A stretch of 64,000 bases of DNA from Euglena gracilis (lineage: Eukaryota > Euglenida > Euglenophyceae > Euglenales). Each line of letters starts with the position of its first letter. Position 1 is the first letter of the stretch. The stretch lies in NCBI GenBank assembly GCA_039621445.1, contig CP154954.1, positions 11,071,229 through 11,135,228 on the forward strand. Reading direction: 5' to 3'. Shown here piece by piece: positions 22,952-32,662 of this stretch. The translations under genes were made by a program, and so were the position numbers. Below the pieces are notes generated by a model, which saw only the letters and a list, made by a program, of their open reading frames with translations, did no database searches and was not told the origin of the DNA.

Positions 22952-23845
22952 TCATGGAAACATCAATGTTATGCTTCTTGTTCCACAGCTTCCAATCCTG
23001 CTGGACATACCCAACAAAACTGGTCGTTGGCTCCAAGTGTCCTCCTCGGGCCCATACCCTTTCCAGCGGACCTTCCAAAGGCGCATACCTTTGTCGATTT
23101 TGTTATCGATAATTATATCGACTACAAAGTCGTCCGTCTCAGGTAATCTGGAACGGGGTTTGAAGTGCAAACACGGGATGGGTTTCCCATCCGGTGGCGA
23201 CAGGTATGGCCTGAAGTCGTCCATATGAACGCCCTTAACACCATTCGGTAATGCGACCTTGTAACGCCTGCTGGTACCTAGTCTTTCTAGGATTTCACAG
23301 GGGCCGAGCCAGAGGAGGTCCAGCTTGGAAGACTGCATGCGAGTACGGCTATTCCGTACCCACACGCGGTCACCGGGACCATACACAGGTGACTTGAAAT
23401 TCTGCAAAAACGATTTCCGTTTAGTTCCTTGAACTTCAGTGACTCGCTTCTGGACTGCAGAACGTAGATTTTCTACTTCCGCAAACCAGGTCTCGCAACT
23501 GACACTCGTTCGGGCGGGTCTCTTCGAAGGGACATCCCCTATGGCCGGAGGGTCCCGTCCGAAAACTAATTTATAGGGGGAGTGAGGCAAAACCAACCCT
23601 GGTAAGGTATTGATATAAAACAAAGACCATGGTGGCACTGATATCCAGTTGCTGCACGAGTCAGCCAGTGAAAGGCGAAGCATATTCACGACGGATTTGA
23701 CGGCTGCCTCGGCTCTACCACTGCCTTTGGGTCGGTATACAATGGAAAAATGTTGCTCGATTCCGAGTAAACCGCACAAAGTGGTGAAAAACCTTGAAGA
23801 AATCAAATGGTCTTGATCACTCACGATTTCATTCAGTAAACCCAT
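22952..23845 (-). pseudogene. Family C integrase C-terminal half and chromodomain
   Basis: Contains the second and third parts of the integrase catalytic core (EIVSDQDHLISSRFF with the second Asp; YRPKGSGRAEAAV with the Glu), the GPG-type module (WLGPCEILERLG), and a chromodomain (FVVDIIIDNK then LWKVRWKGYGPEEDTW). It is separated from the preceding frame by a stop near 23862. Chromodomains on Ty3/gypsy integrases bind modified histones and steer insertion into heterochromatin, which fits the nested structure here. The length and order are normal for chromoviruses. Confidence 0.85.
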
Positions 23846-23863
23846 TAAGCAAATACATCTCTC

Positions 23864-25189
23864 CTAAAATATAACCGCCAAATTTTGAGCAGTCAACCCT
23901 GACTTCTGGCATGGAATGGCTACAATGTACCCACTCAGCCTGCAGACGACAACAAAAACGTAATCGTAAATTTTTTCGTCCGTTCCTTTGCACAGTTCTA
24001 ATTCCGGAAAATCCATGCAGAGGGATGTAAAAATGTCAGGGGGTACGGGGAAAAAATCCATCGTACCAGGGGGGGTACCTCTGCGGGGTTTTACCGCTTG
24101 ACAAATTTGACACCGTTGCGCTATTCGCAAACAGCGTGAGTAAAGCTCTTTCTCGCGCAGGGTTGTGCAATACCTGCGGCCCACCAACGAAAGAAGTTTG
24201 GGGGCCCAAGGGTGACCGTGGTTGTGATAGCACAAAATAACGTCATCAACCAGGTCCTGGGGGATACAATATTTGTAACCCGATTCATTGCGAAAAACCA
24301 ACCGTAAATGTGAAAGAGTGTAATTCTCCAGCACTTCGCCACTACGAAGTCTGGTGACTATGGTGTCATACACAGTATCACGACTATAATCCCATTCGCG
24401 AAAGAACAGTGGGGAAGGGGACTCTGTGCGTGTAATACGCCGGGGTCCGAACGTGCTTCCACGTCGGCGCCTCCCGCGCACTGGTGCGACCAGGAGTAGT
24501 TGTGAAACGGGAAAAGAATCCAAAAGATTATCCGCAGCGTCGTTTCGACGTGCGTATTCGTCAGCTTCCTGACTTCCATGAAAAGTCGCGTGTCCCTCAT
24601 CCGGGTTCCCAGGGTAATACCAAGGGGCCCGACTGAGCGGATCCGCTACTTTTTGTGTGTGACCAGGGGTATAAATAACTACAAGGTTGAATTGACTCAA
24701 GAACTCATACCATCTGCATCGCCTTCCGACCGATGACATGGCCTTGTTCAAATCCTCGGTGTACCAGTGTTGGGGATTCTCATGGTCGGTCTTGACGAGG
24801 ATCTGGACGAGGCTGCTGGGAACCCAGCTTCGGAATTTCTGGAGTATAAGCACGACTGCGTAGGTTTCCTTCTCTCGTATAGTCCACTTGACTTGATCTT
24901 TACCGTCGTCGCCCTGTAGCTTTCTGCTGAAGAAAGCCACAGGCCGGAGTTCATTCGCCGCGTTTTGCTGGCTAAGAACTCCGCCAACAGCGTAATCGCT
25001 GCTGTCGACTTCCAACACGTATGGTTTGCACGGGTCCGCGATTTCGAGGACAACATTCTCCAAAAGCAAAACCTTGATTTTCTCAAGGGCCTCGCGCATG
25101 TGGTCATCCCAAATGACTTTGGTGTTGTGATCAGCCCGGTTTTTGAGCTGTTTGGGGAGGGGCACCGCGATTTTTGCGAAGTCCTTCAT
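23864..25189 (-). pseudogene. Family C RNase H and integrase N-terminal half
   Basis: The RNase H domain (YVLEVDSSDYAVGGVLSQ, the typical Ty3/gypsy layout, then FFSRKL, IREKETYAVVL, VKTDHENPQHW) is followed by the integrase zinc-binding HHCC region (YHNHGHPWAPK then CQICQ) and the first catalytic Asp (SLCMDFPEL). Frames break near 25190-25250 upstream and at 23862 downstream, so pol is not translatable here. Confidence 0.85.
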
Positions 25190-25246
25190 ATATCGCGTAA
25201 TATTAAGCTAATCCCAAAAATCCTTTGATGTGTGTAATCGTTTTGA

Positions 25247-25618
25247 TTACCTCAGGGGTCCATTTCCTGATGGCTTCGAGTTTACTCTGAGCGGCTTTCC
25301 GCTGTCAATTGCTGAGAATGTGACCGCAAAATTTAATAAGTATCCGAAACAAATGCATTTTCGCGCCTTCGCGAAAAGCACATGTTTTTGAAAAGCAGTT
25401 AATACCGCGCAAACATGGTGGACGTGTGTGACGAGAATGAGAATATCTTCGCTCGATTTTGCGGATGGTGGCGGTGTTCCCACCAGCACATCATCAATAT
25501 ACACAATGGCAAACGGTAAATCGCGTAGAACCCATTGTATCATGCGTTGAAACATGGCTGGGCAATTCTTAACACCCATGGGGAGCACCGTCCATTGGTA
25601 CACACCCTTGGATGTCAC
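25247..25618 (-). pseudogene. Family C reverse transcriptase, palm segment
   Basis: GVYQWTVLPMGVKNCPAMFQ and FAIVYIDDVLVGT carry RT motifs 4 and 5 with the catalytic YIDD. It continues the frame of the next upstream ORF after a stop codon (HPDS, stop, PYTAFV). Confidence 0.85.
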
Positions 25619-25633
25619 GAATGCCGTGTATGG

Positions 25634-26767
25634 TTAGGAGTCAGGGTGCAAGTGCATTTGGTGAAAACCGTCCTCCAGATCGAAAATTGACCACAACCGG
25701 TTTTCCGATTGTTTGGTGATCAAATCCTCGATCAGGGGGAGCGGGAAGGGATCATCCCTTGTCTGGGAGTTCAGGCACCGGTAATCCAGCACCAGTCTCC
25801 ATTTCATCTGACCTGAGGGGTCTGGAGGTTTAGGAACAACAAATGCCTGGGATGCCCACTCGCTTTTCGAGGGTACGATCCACTTGCGCCGGATAAGCTT
25901 CTCAATCATGTCATTGAGAGCTTGTTCGCGTTCTCCCGAACAACGAAAGACTTTCCGGTGCATCGGTTTAGCTCCTTCCTTAAGCTCGGTCTTACAAACA
26001 CCGAACGGACCGCGTATCGCGGGGTCGATGTCGCACGCGTATACTGGATTTTCCAGCACACCGTGAAATTCGCGGGTGATCCGCGAACAGAATTCGGCTG
26101 CCTTGGGATGCTGCCCTGCACTCTCAATGACTGCGGAAACCACCAGGGTATCCCTGGGGCTACCGAGCTTCCTCGGCACCGCGAATTCGGACATTTCGAA
26201 TGCATCGAAGAAACATACGCGAAAAATGATTTCTTGCAAGGGTGGTAATATTTTACCACAAAAATCTTCAAAAATTGGTACATTAGTGGGTAAATCCCAC
26301 CAATGAAAACATACACACGATAGTTGGGTGAACCATTCCGCTTCCGGAATGATGGGTATGAGAATAACTCCACGGGCTTCATCCCGCAGAGTTTTGTCAA
26401 CCGCACATTCGATAAGTTTTGAGGGAGGGTGCATCCATAACACCGTATCACCCCAAAATTTATCAAATGCGTTGGAGTGTTGTGACCAATGACGTGGCAA
26501 ACGGGCATGTGCATTGGATGAAAAGGCATCGATTTCCAATGCCAAATCAAATGAATCAGCCAATGTCGCGATTTTGGAAAACCGTTGTTCCAAAATGCGA
26601 TATTGACCAAAATTTAAAGCATTCCATACGCGTTTCGCGTATACATGCACCCGATTCCCGGGTTGGGGTGACGAAACACAATGAATGGATCCACAAACAT
26701 GCGGGCAGTCTTCCACTTCCTCAAGGGTTAACCCAGGGGAGTTTGGACAGGTTGGGGTTTTCTCCAT
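25634..26767 (-). pseudogene. Family C NPP-type methyltransferase-like domain and RT N-terminal half
   Basis: Residues about 45-200 resemble the methyltransferase-like domain of DIRS-type and some gypsy polyproteins: LEIDAFSSNAHARLPRHWS, LWMHPPSKL and VILIPIIPEAEWF. The motif IV Asn-Pro-Pro reads His-Pro-Pro here, so catalysis is doubtful. RT begins at about residue 245 (DIDPAIRGPFGVCKTELKEG) and includes SKSEWASQAFVVPKP, WRLVLDYRCLN and WSIFDLEDGFHQM. Here the domain sits between protease and RT, whereas in family B it sits before the protease. A stop after HPDS truncates the frame. Confidence 0.75.
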
Positions 26768-27153
26768 TCCGCATCAAATCCGTACCAAGTTTGATTGCGA
26801 TTAAAATTAGGAATGACGCTTTTCGCGTTTCTAAACGAGGCTAATCCGCGTTGTTGGAGTGCTCGGTGTATCTCCGCGCATTGCGGGCTACAACCAAGTG
26901 TATCATGGCGTGTGTATTCCGTCTTCGGAATTGTGATTAGTGTCGGATTTTGAACTAGACATCCACAATCGAAATCCGATTGGGTGGATATTCTCCTGCA
27001 GTGCACACATTGGAAGGACGTGTGTTGGTGTGACAGGTGTGCGTGTAAGTGGGTGTCGATGGCATTAGCCGGTGAGTCTTGTACAGGTGTTCCTGGGTTC
27101 GGCACAATTGGTGGGAATCGGCGTGGTGGTGTAGCTGGGCGACTACTCGACAC
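26728..27153 (-). pseudogene. Family C Cys-rich segment between protease and methyltransferase-like domain
   Basis: QCVHCRRI, DCGCLVQ and LGCSPQCAEIH give a C-x2-C ... C-x-C ... C-x3-C pattern over about 45 residues. The same Cys pattern is recoverable at about 48800-48960 in another copy (QCVHC, DCGCLVQ, LGCGSQCATVH), so it is conserved. It may bind zinc. I do not recognise the family. A frameshift links it to the next ORF at the shared Trp-Arg-Lys-Pro region. Confidence 0.6.
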
Positions 27154-27462
27154 CGTGATCCCTGCAGGCCTTTGGGCTTTCGTCTTGTAACCCAGTGGAA
27201 CGGTGTGGGTACCGCTACCCGCTTGCCCTACCTCATTTGGAACGCATGTAGGTGTGTCATTGGGTAGGAGTGAGGCTTTCTACGTAGCCCGAGTGTGGAA
27301 AACGGTTGTTGGTGTGGTGGATAACGGTGTTGCCACTGTGTGTAACGGTGTTGGAAAACTGGTGGTCATCATAGTGGATGTCAACGGTGATGGTGGTTTG
27401 GGTGGCATTGCAGTGTTGGGTGCTGTGCGCAAACCGTGGGAGTCGTAATCCACAACCAATCG
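27154..27462 (-). other. Family C linker between protease and Cys-rich segment
   Basis: About 300 bases interrupted on the far side by family B copy 2. It aligns with 48350-48780, where the phrase CTCCCACGGTTTGCGCAC is shared. Coding frames are too broken to call. Confidence 0.55.
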
Positions 27463-27466
27463 GTAC

Positions 27467-27956
27467 TGTTCACCGGCCCCACCCCCTGTGCGCCGCCGGT
27501 CGCCCCTGCGACCGGCGAGTCCCGGTGGGCCGAGGGCCCGGGGGGGTTCTCGCCGTCGTGGATAACCACCGACAGCAGGGGGGTGGGTGTTTCCGGGGTG
27601 GGGCCTGCGCTTTCTCGGGAAATTGGTGGGCTCAAGCCAACCCCCATTTTTTCACCCAGGTGATTTCCCCAACCCCAGCCGGCGCGTAGGATCGTTTTTT
27701 CAAAGTTTTCCGAAATTTTAGTGAAAAACGATCCTACGCGCCGGCTGGGGTTGGGGAAATCACCTGGGTGAAAAAATGGGGGTTGGCTTGAGCCCACCAA
27801 TTCCCCGAGAAAGCGCAGGCCCCACCCCGGAAACACCCACCCCCCTGCTGTCGGTGGTTATCCACGACGGCGAGAACCCCCCCGGGCCCTCGGCCCACCG
27901 GGACTCGCCGGTCGCAGGGGCGACCGGCGGCGCACAGGGGGTGGGGCCGGTGAACA
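27467..27956. repeat. Palindrome replacing the 5' LTR of family B copy 2
   Basis: 27467-27699 is the reverse complement of 27724-27956, with a 24-nt loop. Both arms equal the R-U5 part of the LTR. The arms share several bases that differ from the 3' LTR at 38454-39300, so they were copied from each other. The outer end begins TGTTCACC, the inverse of the LTR end GGTGAACA. Confidence 0.92.
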
Positions 27957-30900
27957 TGGTTAGCAGAGGTCGGCTCACTGACTTCGTCAGTGAGGTTTTT
28001 TCAGATTCGGTGAACGTTGTTGCAGAGATTTGTTCCGCTGCCTCTGCCAGCAGAATCAGTGCAAAGTTTTCAGATTCGGCTGACATCACAAGCAAAGGTT
28101 GTTTCACTGACCCAGTCAGTGAAAATTTTTCAGAGACGGTCAACACGGTCACAGAGGATTGTTCTGTTGGCTGTGTCAACAGAATGGTACACGAGGGCAG
28201 TTTCACCAACTCAGTTGTCTGTGAATATTCAGAAGAATCTGCAGAAATCTGCTCGTTTTCAGGTCAATCTGTCCGAGTTTCAGATTGTGGTGAAAATTTT
28301 CTGAGATCTGTGGCAGAAATCTATTTTCAGAACGAAAAGGAAACTGAGTTTTCTGCAGCCCAGTTTTCAGAACCTGTGGCATCATTGCAAATCGTGACGG
28401 AATCTGTGGCAGAAAACAATTTTCAGGCTGCAGAAACTTTATCGTCTTCAGAATTTTCAGAAACGACACAGGAATCAGAATCTGATTCTGATTCGGGGAG
28501 GGGGGCAATTACACGCATAAGGCCCATCACGGTGGCAGGGCCAGAAAATTTTCAGCTGGTTCCACTGCACAGCAGTGATGAGGAACCAGACCCCCCAGCT
28601 TACGAAAGTGAAACAGAGGAAGAAAAACAGGCTGAAAACGCAATAATTCAGGAAATGGTTATGCAAAGAATGAAAGCGGCTGGCATGTGGCCAGTAAATT
28701 TTTCAGGTTTTCAGCAAATTTCTGTGTCGTCACGAGACAGCAGCCCAGGGCCAGAACAAAAAATGTTGTGTTTAACAGCCCAGCCAGAACCATTGCTGTT
28801 AACACAGAGTTCAGAAACGCAGTCAGCACAGCCAGCTGCAGCCCAGCTGCAGGTTTTTCAGCCAGCCCAGCAGTTTTCGGCTGAGTCATCTGTTTCAGCA
28901 ATCATGGAGCCAGCCCAGATGACTTCACAGGTTTTTCACCCAGCCCAGCAGTTTTCGGCTGGGTCATCTGTCCCAGCAATCACGGGGCCAGCCCAGATGA
29001 CTTCACAGGTTTTTCAGCCAGCCCAGCAGTTTTCGGCTGAGTCATCTGTTCCAGCAATCATGGGGCCAGCCCAGATGCATGGGCAGGGTTTTCAGCCAGA
29101 GTTAACAATGTCTTCAAACACAGGCCCAGCCCAGGTTTTTCAGCCAATTCAGCCAGATTTTCCACAGACCCAGTCACAGAATTTACAGCCAAACACCAGT
29201 TTTTCTGCAGAAACTGGGTCCGAAAACCCTGAAAATCAGCATGATGTGGAAATGGAATCGGGCTATGGCCAATCTGATGATGATTGGAACAATTGGGGTG
29301 AAGAAATCAGTTGCAAAATTGAATGTTTACATGGCAGACTTTTGGTGCAGGAAGGAAAAAATCCTGAGAAAACGGCTGAAAATCTGGTGGGGGAGGCAGA
29401 AAACAGGCTAAATCGGGCATTGGCCATGTCACATGGGCAGACATTGAATCTGGTCAACGAGGCATTGGGCATGCATGATGGGCGAATGGCTGATCACATT
29501 GCCATGGTGAAACGTGAAATTCAGGCTGAACTGAGTGCAACTGTAAACGACTTGCTTTTGCAGTTTCAGCAAAATGGTGAAATGGTGCAAAATCTGGCCC
29601 AATGCCAAAGGCATTTGTTGGGTGTGGAAATGGAACGGCAGTTTGCTGAAAAAGTGAAGAAAGTGGAGGATGGAGTAAACACGTTTTTTGAGGCCCAGGT
29701 TGAGGGGTTGAGAAAAAATGAGAGGGATTTTTCTCAGAAGCTGTCGTTTTTGGAAAAATCTGTGGGGGAGATGCACGTGGTGGTGCAACAAGTGGGGGAG
29801 AAGGAAAAACAGCAGGGAATTGCTGTTAATCAGGTCAAATCTGCAGTCGGTGAGCTAAGATCTAGTCTGGAGGGACGCTTTGGAGTCATTTTTCAGCAAT
29901 GCAAAGGTTTGGGGGAGACTGAGTGTGCCAAATTTCAGGCACAGGCTGAGAAATTGAAGGAATTTTCACAGTCCCTGGAGCGAGAGAGCAAAGCTCTGAA
30001 TGATCGTTTGGGGAGGTTGGAGAATTTTCTGGGTCGGAAAGATTTTCCCATTGAGAAAGTCTGTGACCTGATTAACAAGAGTGAGGAAACAATTCGGTTG
30101 GAGGTGCAAAGGGAGTTGGGGCTGCAAACGAGAAGGAATTTGGAGGTCATTATCAGTGAAATGTTGCAGGAAAAGTTGAGGCTAAGTGAAAGGGAGGGGC
30201 AGTTTGAAAAAGTGCGGGCTGAAATGGAAAACTCGATGAAACAACAGGTTGGAGTTTTACTGCAACAGCAGTGCGTTGAACTTCAAAAAGAACAGCAGGA
30301 ACGGAAAAAATTGCAACAAAAGCTGGATTTATTTCAGGCTGAGTTTTTGGTGATGAAAAATCAGCAAGCTGAATCTGCCAAATCTGCGACAGTGGATCTG
30401 ACAAAGGAAACGAGAGAAAAATCAGCTGGAAATTCAGAAATCGAGGAGTTTGATCTTTTTGGTTACAACGATTTCCCTGCGATCGAGAAAAATCCGGTTG
30501 AAATTGAAGACTATGAATACGCTGAACCAGGATCACATGCGACACATGTCAGGCAGGTTTGTGCACGACCTGTGGGGGCAGTACCTGCAGGTGCAGGGCT
30601 GGTTTCATCGAATGCAGTGGCAACACATCAATTGATGAAAAACCTGGTAGCTCCAAATTTTTCTGGACAGCCAAAAGACTGGTCGTCCTTTGTGAGGGAT
30701 TGGGATCAATATTTCAGGACGGTGGTTATTTTACAAAATGGAAATGTGTCTGATCCACTCAAACTTCGGCTTTTTGCAATGACTCTGGACGACACGAATC
30801 AGAAGGAATTGCAATTCCGACTGGAATTGAACGGAAAAACATCTTTCGAGGAGGAATTTGACAGGCTTGAAGGGAAATATGCTGGAACTCAATCCGAGTG

Positions 30901-31918
30901 TGCCAGAAAAAAATGGTATGATGTGAACCTCGTGAACCAAGGGAAAATTACCGTACAGGAATGGCGAGATTTTGTCATAAATTTCAGAATAGCCTGGAGA
31001 CAGGTGAAAAGCGCCACTGACGATGAGGCAGAAAGACTGGTCAAGGGAAAACTGCCAAATTTCATTTTGCATTGGGTCGCCGATGAGGAGGAAAGGAAAT
31101 CAACGTGTGGACCGAAAGTCAAAATGTACCCTGGAGTGCCTGCAACCGAGGAAAACATTATTTGTGCTGTGGAACGTGTCACTGGGGAAAAGCCCTGCAA
31201 GGTTTCGAAAGTTTCACCGCTGGAGTTCGAAGTCTTTTTGCCCAACACTACGATTTGCGACAAACTGAAGGAGGTCAGTGGGAAACCAATCACAGGCACG
31301 GATAAAAGGATCAAAATTGTGGAGGAACAGCCAAAAATGGGAGTTGAAGAAATTTTCCGTTTTGTTGAGCGAAAATTGTCTTCCAGGAATTCTCAAGACA
31401 TGATACACAGTTCCAGGGAGCCAAATGCATTTGGAAACCAGAGGGCCAGGTCTGCTAGGGCAGATCGGGCCAAGGGGTCCAGGACACCCTCCCCAGCACG
31501 GTCAGCAAAGGGGGGCGAAGCGGTGGCAAAACCGTCCGTTGGAAAATCAGATTCACAGGTGGCAGCCCCTGCGACCAATGCAAACATGAACCCCCCCGTG
31601 CAAAATCCAGTGCCAGTGGTTCGATCACAGTCATTGCCACCCCCCCAGCAATCTCAATTTGGCAATCGGGGGGGATGGAGAAATGATTCTGCGTGGAATT
31701 CCAATGCCAATGCCAATTTTCAGGGAAATCAGTGGTGGCACTCAAATCAACAGAATTTTGATTCACAGTCTGGTGGTGGCAAAGGCAAAGGCAAAGGAAA
31801 GGGCAAAGGAAACAATTCTTGGGGGAAAGGAAACAATGGAAATGACTGGTCTAGGGGAAAGGGCCAGGATGGTGGAAAAGGCAAAGGAAAAGGAAGGGGG
31901 AAAGGAAACCGTTGCTAG
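27776..31918 (+). CDS. Family B gag (1380 aa frame, intact)
   Basis: The frame begins inside the R-U5 sequence and crosses the primer-binding site at about residue 61. Residues 60-330 are rich in Ser, Glu and Phe-Ser-Glu phrases. About 360-445 hold three tandem 26-residue repeats (QVFQPAQQFSAESSV type). About 500-900 are predicted coiled coil (heptads, many Glu, Gln, Leu). About 953-1102 form a capsid-like domain (NLVAPNFSGQPKDWSSF, then IAWRQVKSATDDEAERL), as in Retrotrans_gag proteins. The tail from about 1333 is a Lys-Gly repeat that probably binds nucleic acid in place of a zinc knuckle. Gag should form the particle. At 1380 residues it is unusually long. A start upstream in the LTR (MADF...) exists in copies with a full LTR. 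Confidence 0.85.
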   Translation: MGVGLSPPIPRESAGPTPETPTPLLSVVIHDGENPPGPSAHRDSPVAGATGGAQGVGPVNMVSRGRLTDFVSEVFSDSVNVVAEICSAASASRISAKFSDSADITSKGCFTDPVSENFSETVNTVTEDCSVGCVNRMVHEGSFTNSVVCEYSEESAEICSFSGQSVRVSDCGENFLRSVAEIYFQNEKETEFSAAQFSEPVASLQIVTESVAENNFQAAETLSSSEFSETTQESESDSDSGRGAITRIRPITVAGPENFQLVPLHSSDEEPDPPAYESETEEEKQAENAIIQEMVMQRMKAAGMWPVNFSGFQQISVSSRDSSPGPEQKMLCLTAQPEPLLLTQSSETQSAQPAAAQLQVFQPAQQFSAESSVSAIMEPAQMTSQVFHPAQQFSAGSSVPAITGPAQMTSQVFQPAQQFSAESSVPAIMGPAQMHGQGFQPELTMSSNTGPAQVFQPIQPDFPQTQSQNLQPNTSFSAETGSENPENQHDVEMESGYGQSDDDWNNWGEEISCKIECLHGRLLVQEGKNPEKTAENLVGEAENRLNRALAMSHGQTLNLVNEALGMHDGRMADHIAMVKREIQAELSATVNDLLLQFQQNGEMVQNLAQCQRHLLGVEMERQFAEKVKKVEDGVNTFFEAQVEGLRKNERDFSQKLSFLEKSVGEMHVVVQQVGEKEKQQGIAVNQVKSAVGELRSSLEGRFGVIFQQCKGLGETECAKFQAQAEKLKEFSQSLERESKALNDRLGRLENFLGRKDFPIEKVCDLINKSEETIRLEVQRELGLQTRRNLEVIISEMLQEKLRLSEREGQFEKVRAEMENSMKQQVGVLLQQQCVELQKEQQERKKLQQKLDLFQAEFLVMKNQQAESAKSATVDLTKETREKSAGNSEIEEFDLFGYNDFPAIEKNPVEIEDYEYAEPGSHATHVRQVCARPVGAVPAGAGLVSSNAVATHQLMKNLVAPNFSGQPKDWSSFVRDWDQYFRTVVILQNGNVSDPLKLRLFAMTLDDTNQKELQFRLELNGKTSFEEEFDRLEGKYAGTQSECARKKWYDVNLVNQGKITVQEWRDFVINFRIAWRQVKSATDDEAERLVKGKLPNFILHWVADEEERKSTCGPKVKMYPGVPATEENIICAVERVTGEKPCKVSKVSPLEFEVFLPNTTICDKLKEVSGKPITGTDKRIKIVEEQPKMGVEEIFRFVERKLSSRNSQDMIHSSREPNAFGNQRARSARADRAKGSRTPSPARSAKGGEAVAKPSVGKSDSQVAAPATNANMNPPVQNPVPVVRSQSLPPPQQSQFGNRGGWRNDSAWNSNANANFQGNQWWHSNQQNFDSQSGGGKGKGKGKGKGNNSWGKGNNGNDWSRGKGQDGGKGKGKGRGKGNRC
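27957..27973 (+). promoter_or_regulatory. Family B primer-binding site (copy 2)
   Basis: TGGTTAGCAGAGGTCGG follows the direct arm of the palindrome without a gap. It is the same as in copy 1 apart from one base. Confidence 0.65.
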
Positions 31919-31936
31919 GATAGCCGGGGTGGACCG

Positions 31937-32662
31937 TTGGGGGCGGGAGCCGCCCCGGGCTCGCATACCCAGCCCCACACAAAGACATACACAACTCCCA
32001 GGTGGCAAGAAAAATCTCGTGTGAGTGAAAACACGATGAAAAATCTGCCATCCAAGGAGACTTCTGTGCAAGGTGTGTCCAATGTGTCGGGTGCGTGCGT
32101 GCGTGACGTGCAAATCTGTGACTCGGCCCAAATCTGTAAAAAATCAGATCTCGTAAGAGATCGTGCACAGCCTTCCGTAAAGAAAAGAGCTTTAGACCTT
32201 TTTTGCGGTAAAGGCTCGGTTGGGGATTGCCTGAGAGAGCAGGGGTTTAAAGTGATTTCAGTGGATATAAACCCCAGATTTAACCCAACCCACTGTGCAA
32301 ATATTTTGGAGTGGAGATATTGGAGGTACCCCCCCGGATATTTTCAGATCATCGCTGCGGGGGTGCCCTGTACAGAATATAGCTTGGCCAAAACATTGGG
32401 AGTCAGAAATTTGGAGGGGGCAGATCGGCTGGTCAAAAAAACTTTGGAGATTGTCGAATATTTCAAACCAAAGTTGTGGTGGATTGAAAATCCCCGTCAT
32501 GGACTTTTACGCAAAAGACCCTGTGTTCAAAATCTGACTTTTGTCGATTGTGACTAGTGTCAGTTTTCAGATTGGGGATATCAAAAGCCCACCCGAATCT
32601 GGGGGAGCGAAAATCTGAGCAAGCTACAAAACAAACTTTGTGATGGCCAGACCTGCCCGAAT
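31937..32662 (+). pseudogene. Family B cytosine-5 methyltransferase-like domain (TAG-interrupted)
   Basis: Nineteen bases after the gag stop a new frame starts. Residues 84-96 (RALDLFCGKGSVG) are motif I for AdoMet binding, 143-149 (VPCTEYS) motif IV with the catalytic Cys, and 182-188 (WIENPRH) motif VI. After an in-frame TAG at 32555-32557 (TAT in copy 1), KPTRIWG follows at about residue 217. The spacing and the KPTRIW signature resemble the short C5-type methylases of phages and large DNA viruses more than plant MET1, CMT or DRM. Role by inference: methylation of element DNA or of host DNA near insertions. The stop means this copy alone cannot make the whole protein. Confidence 0.8.
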
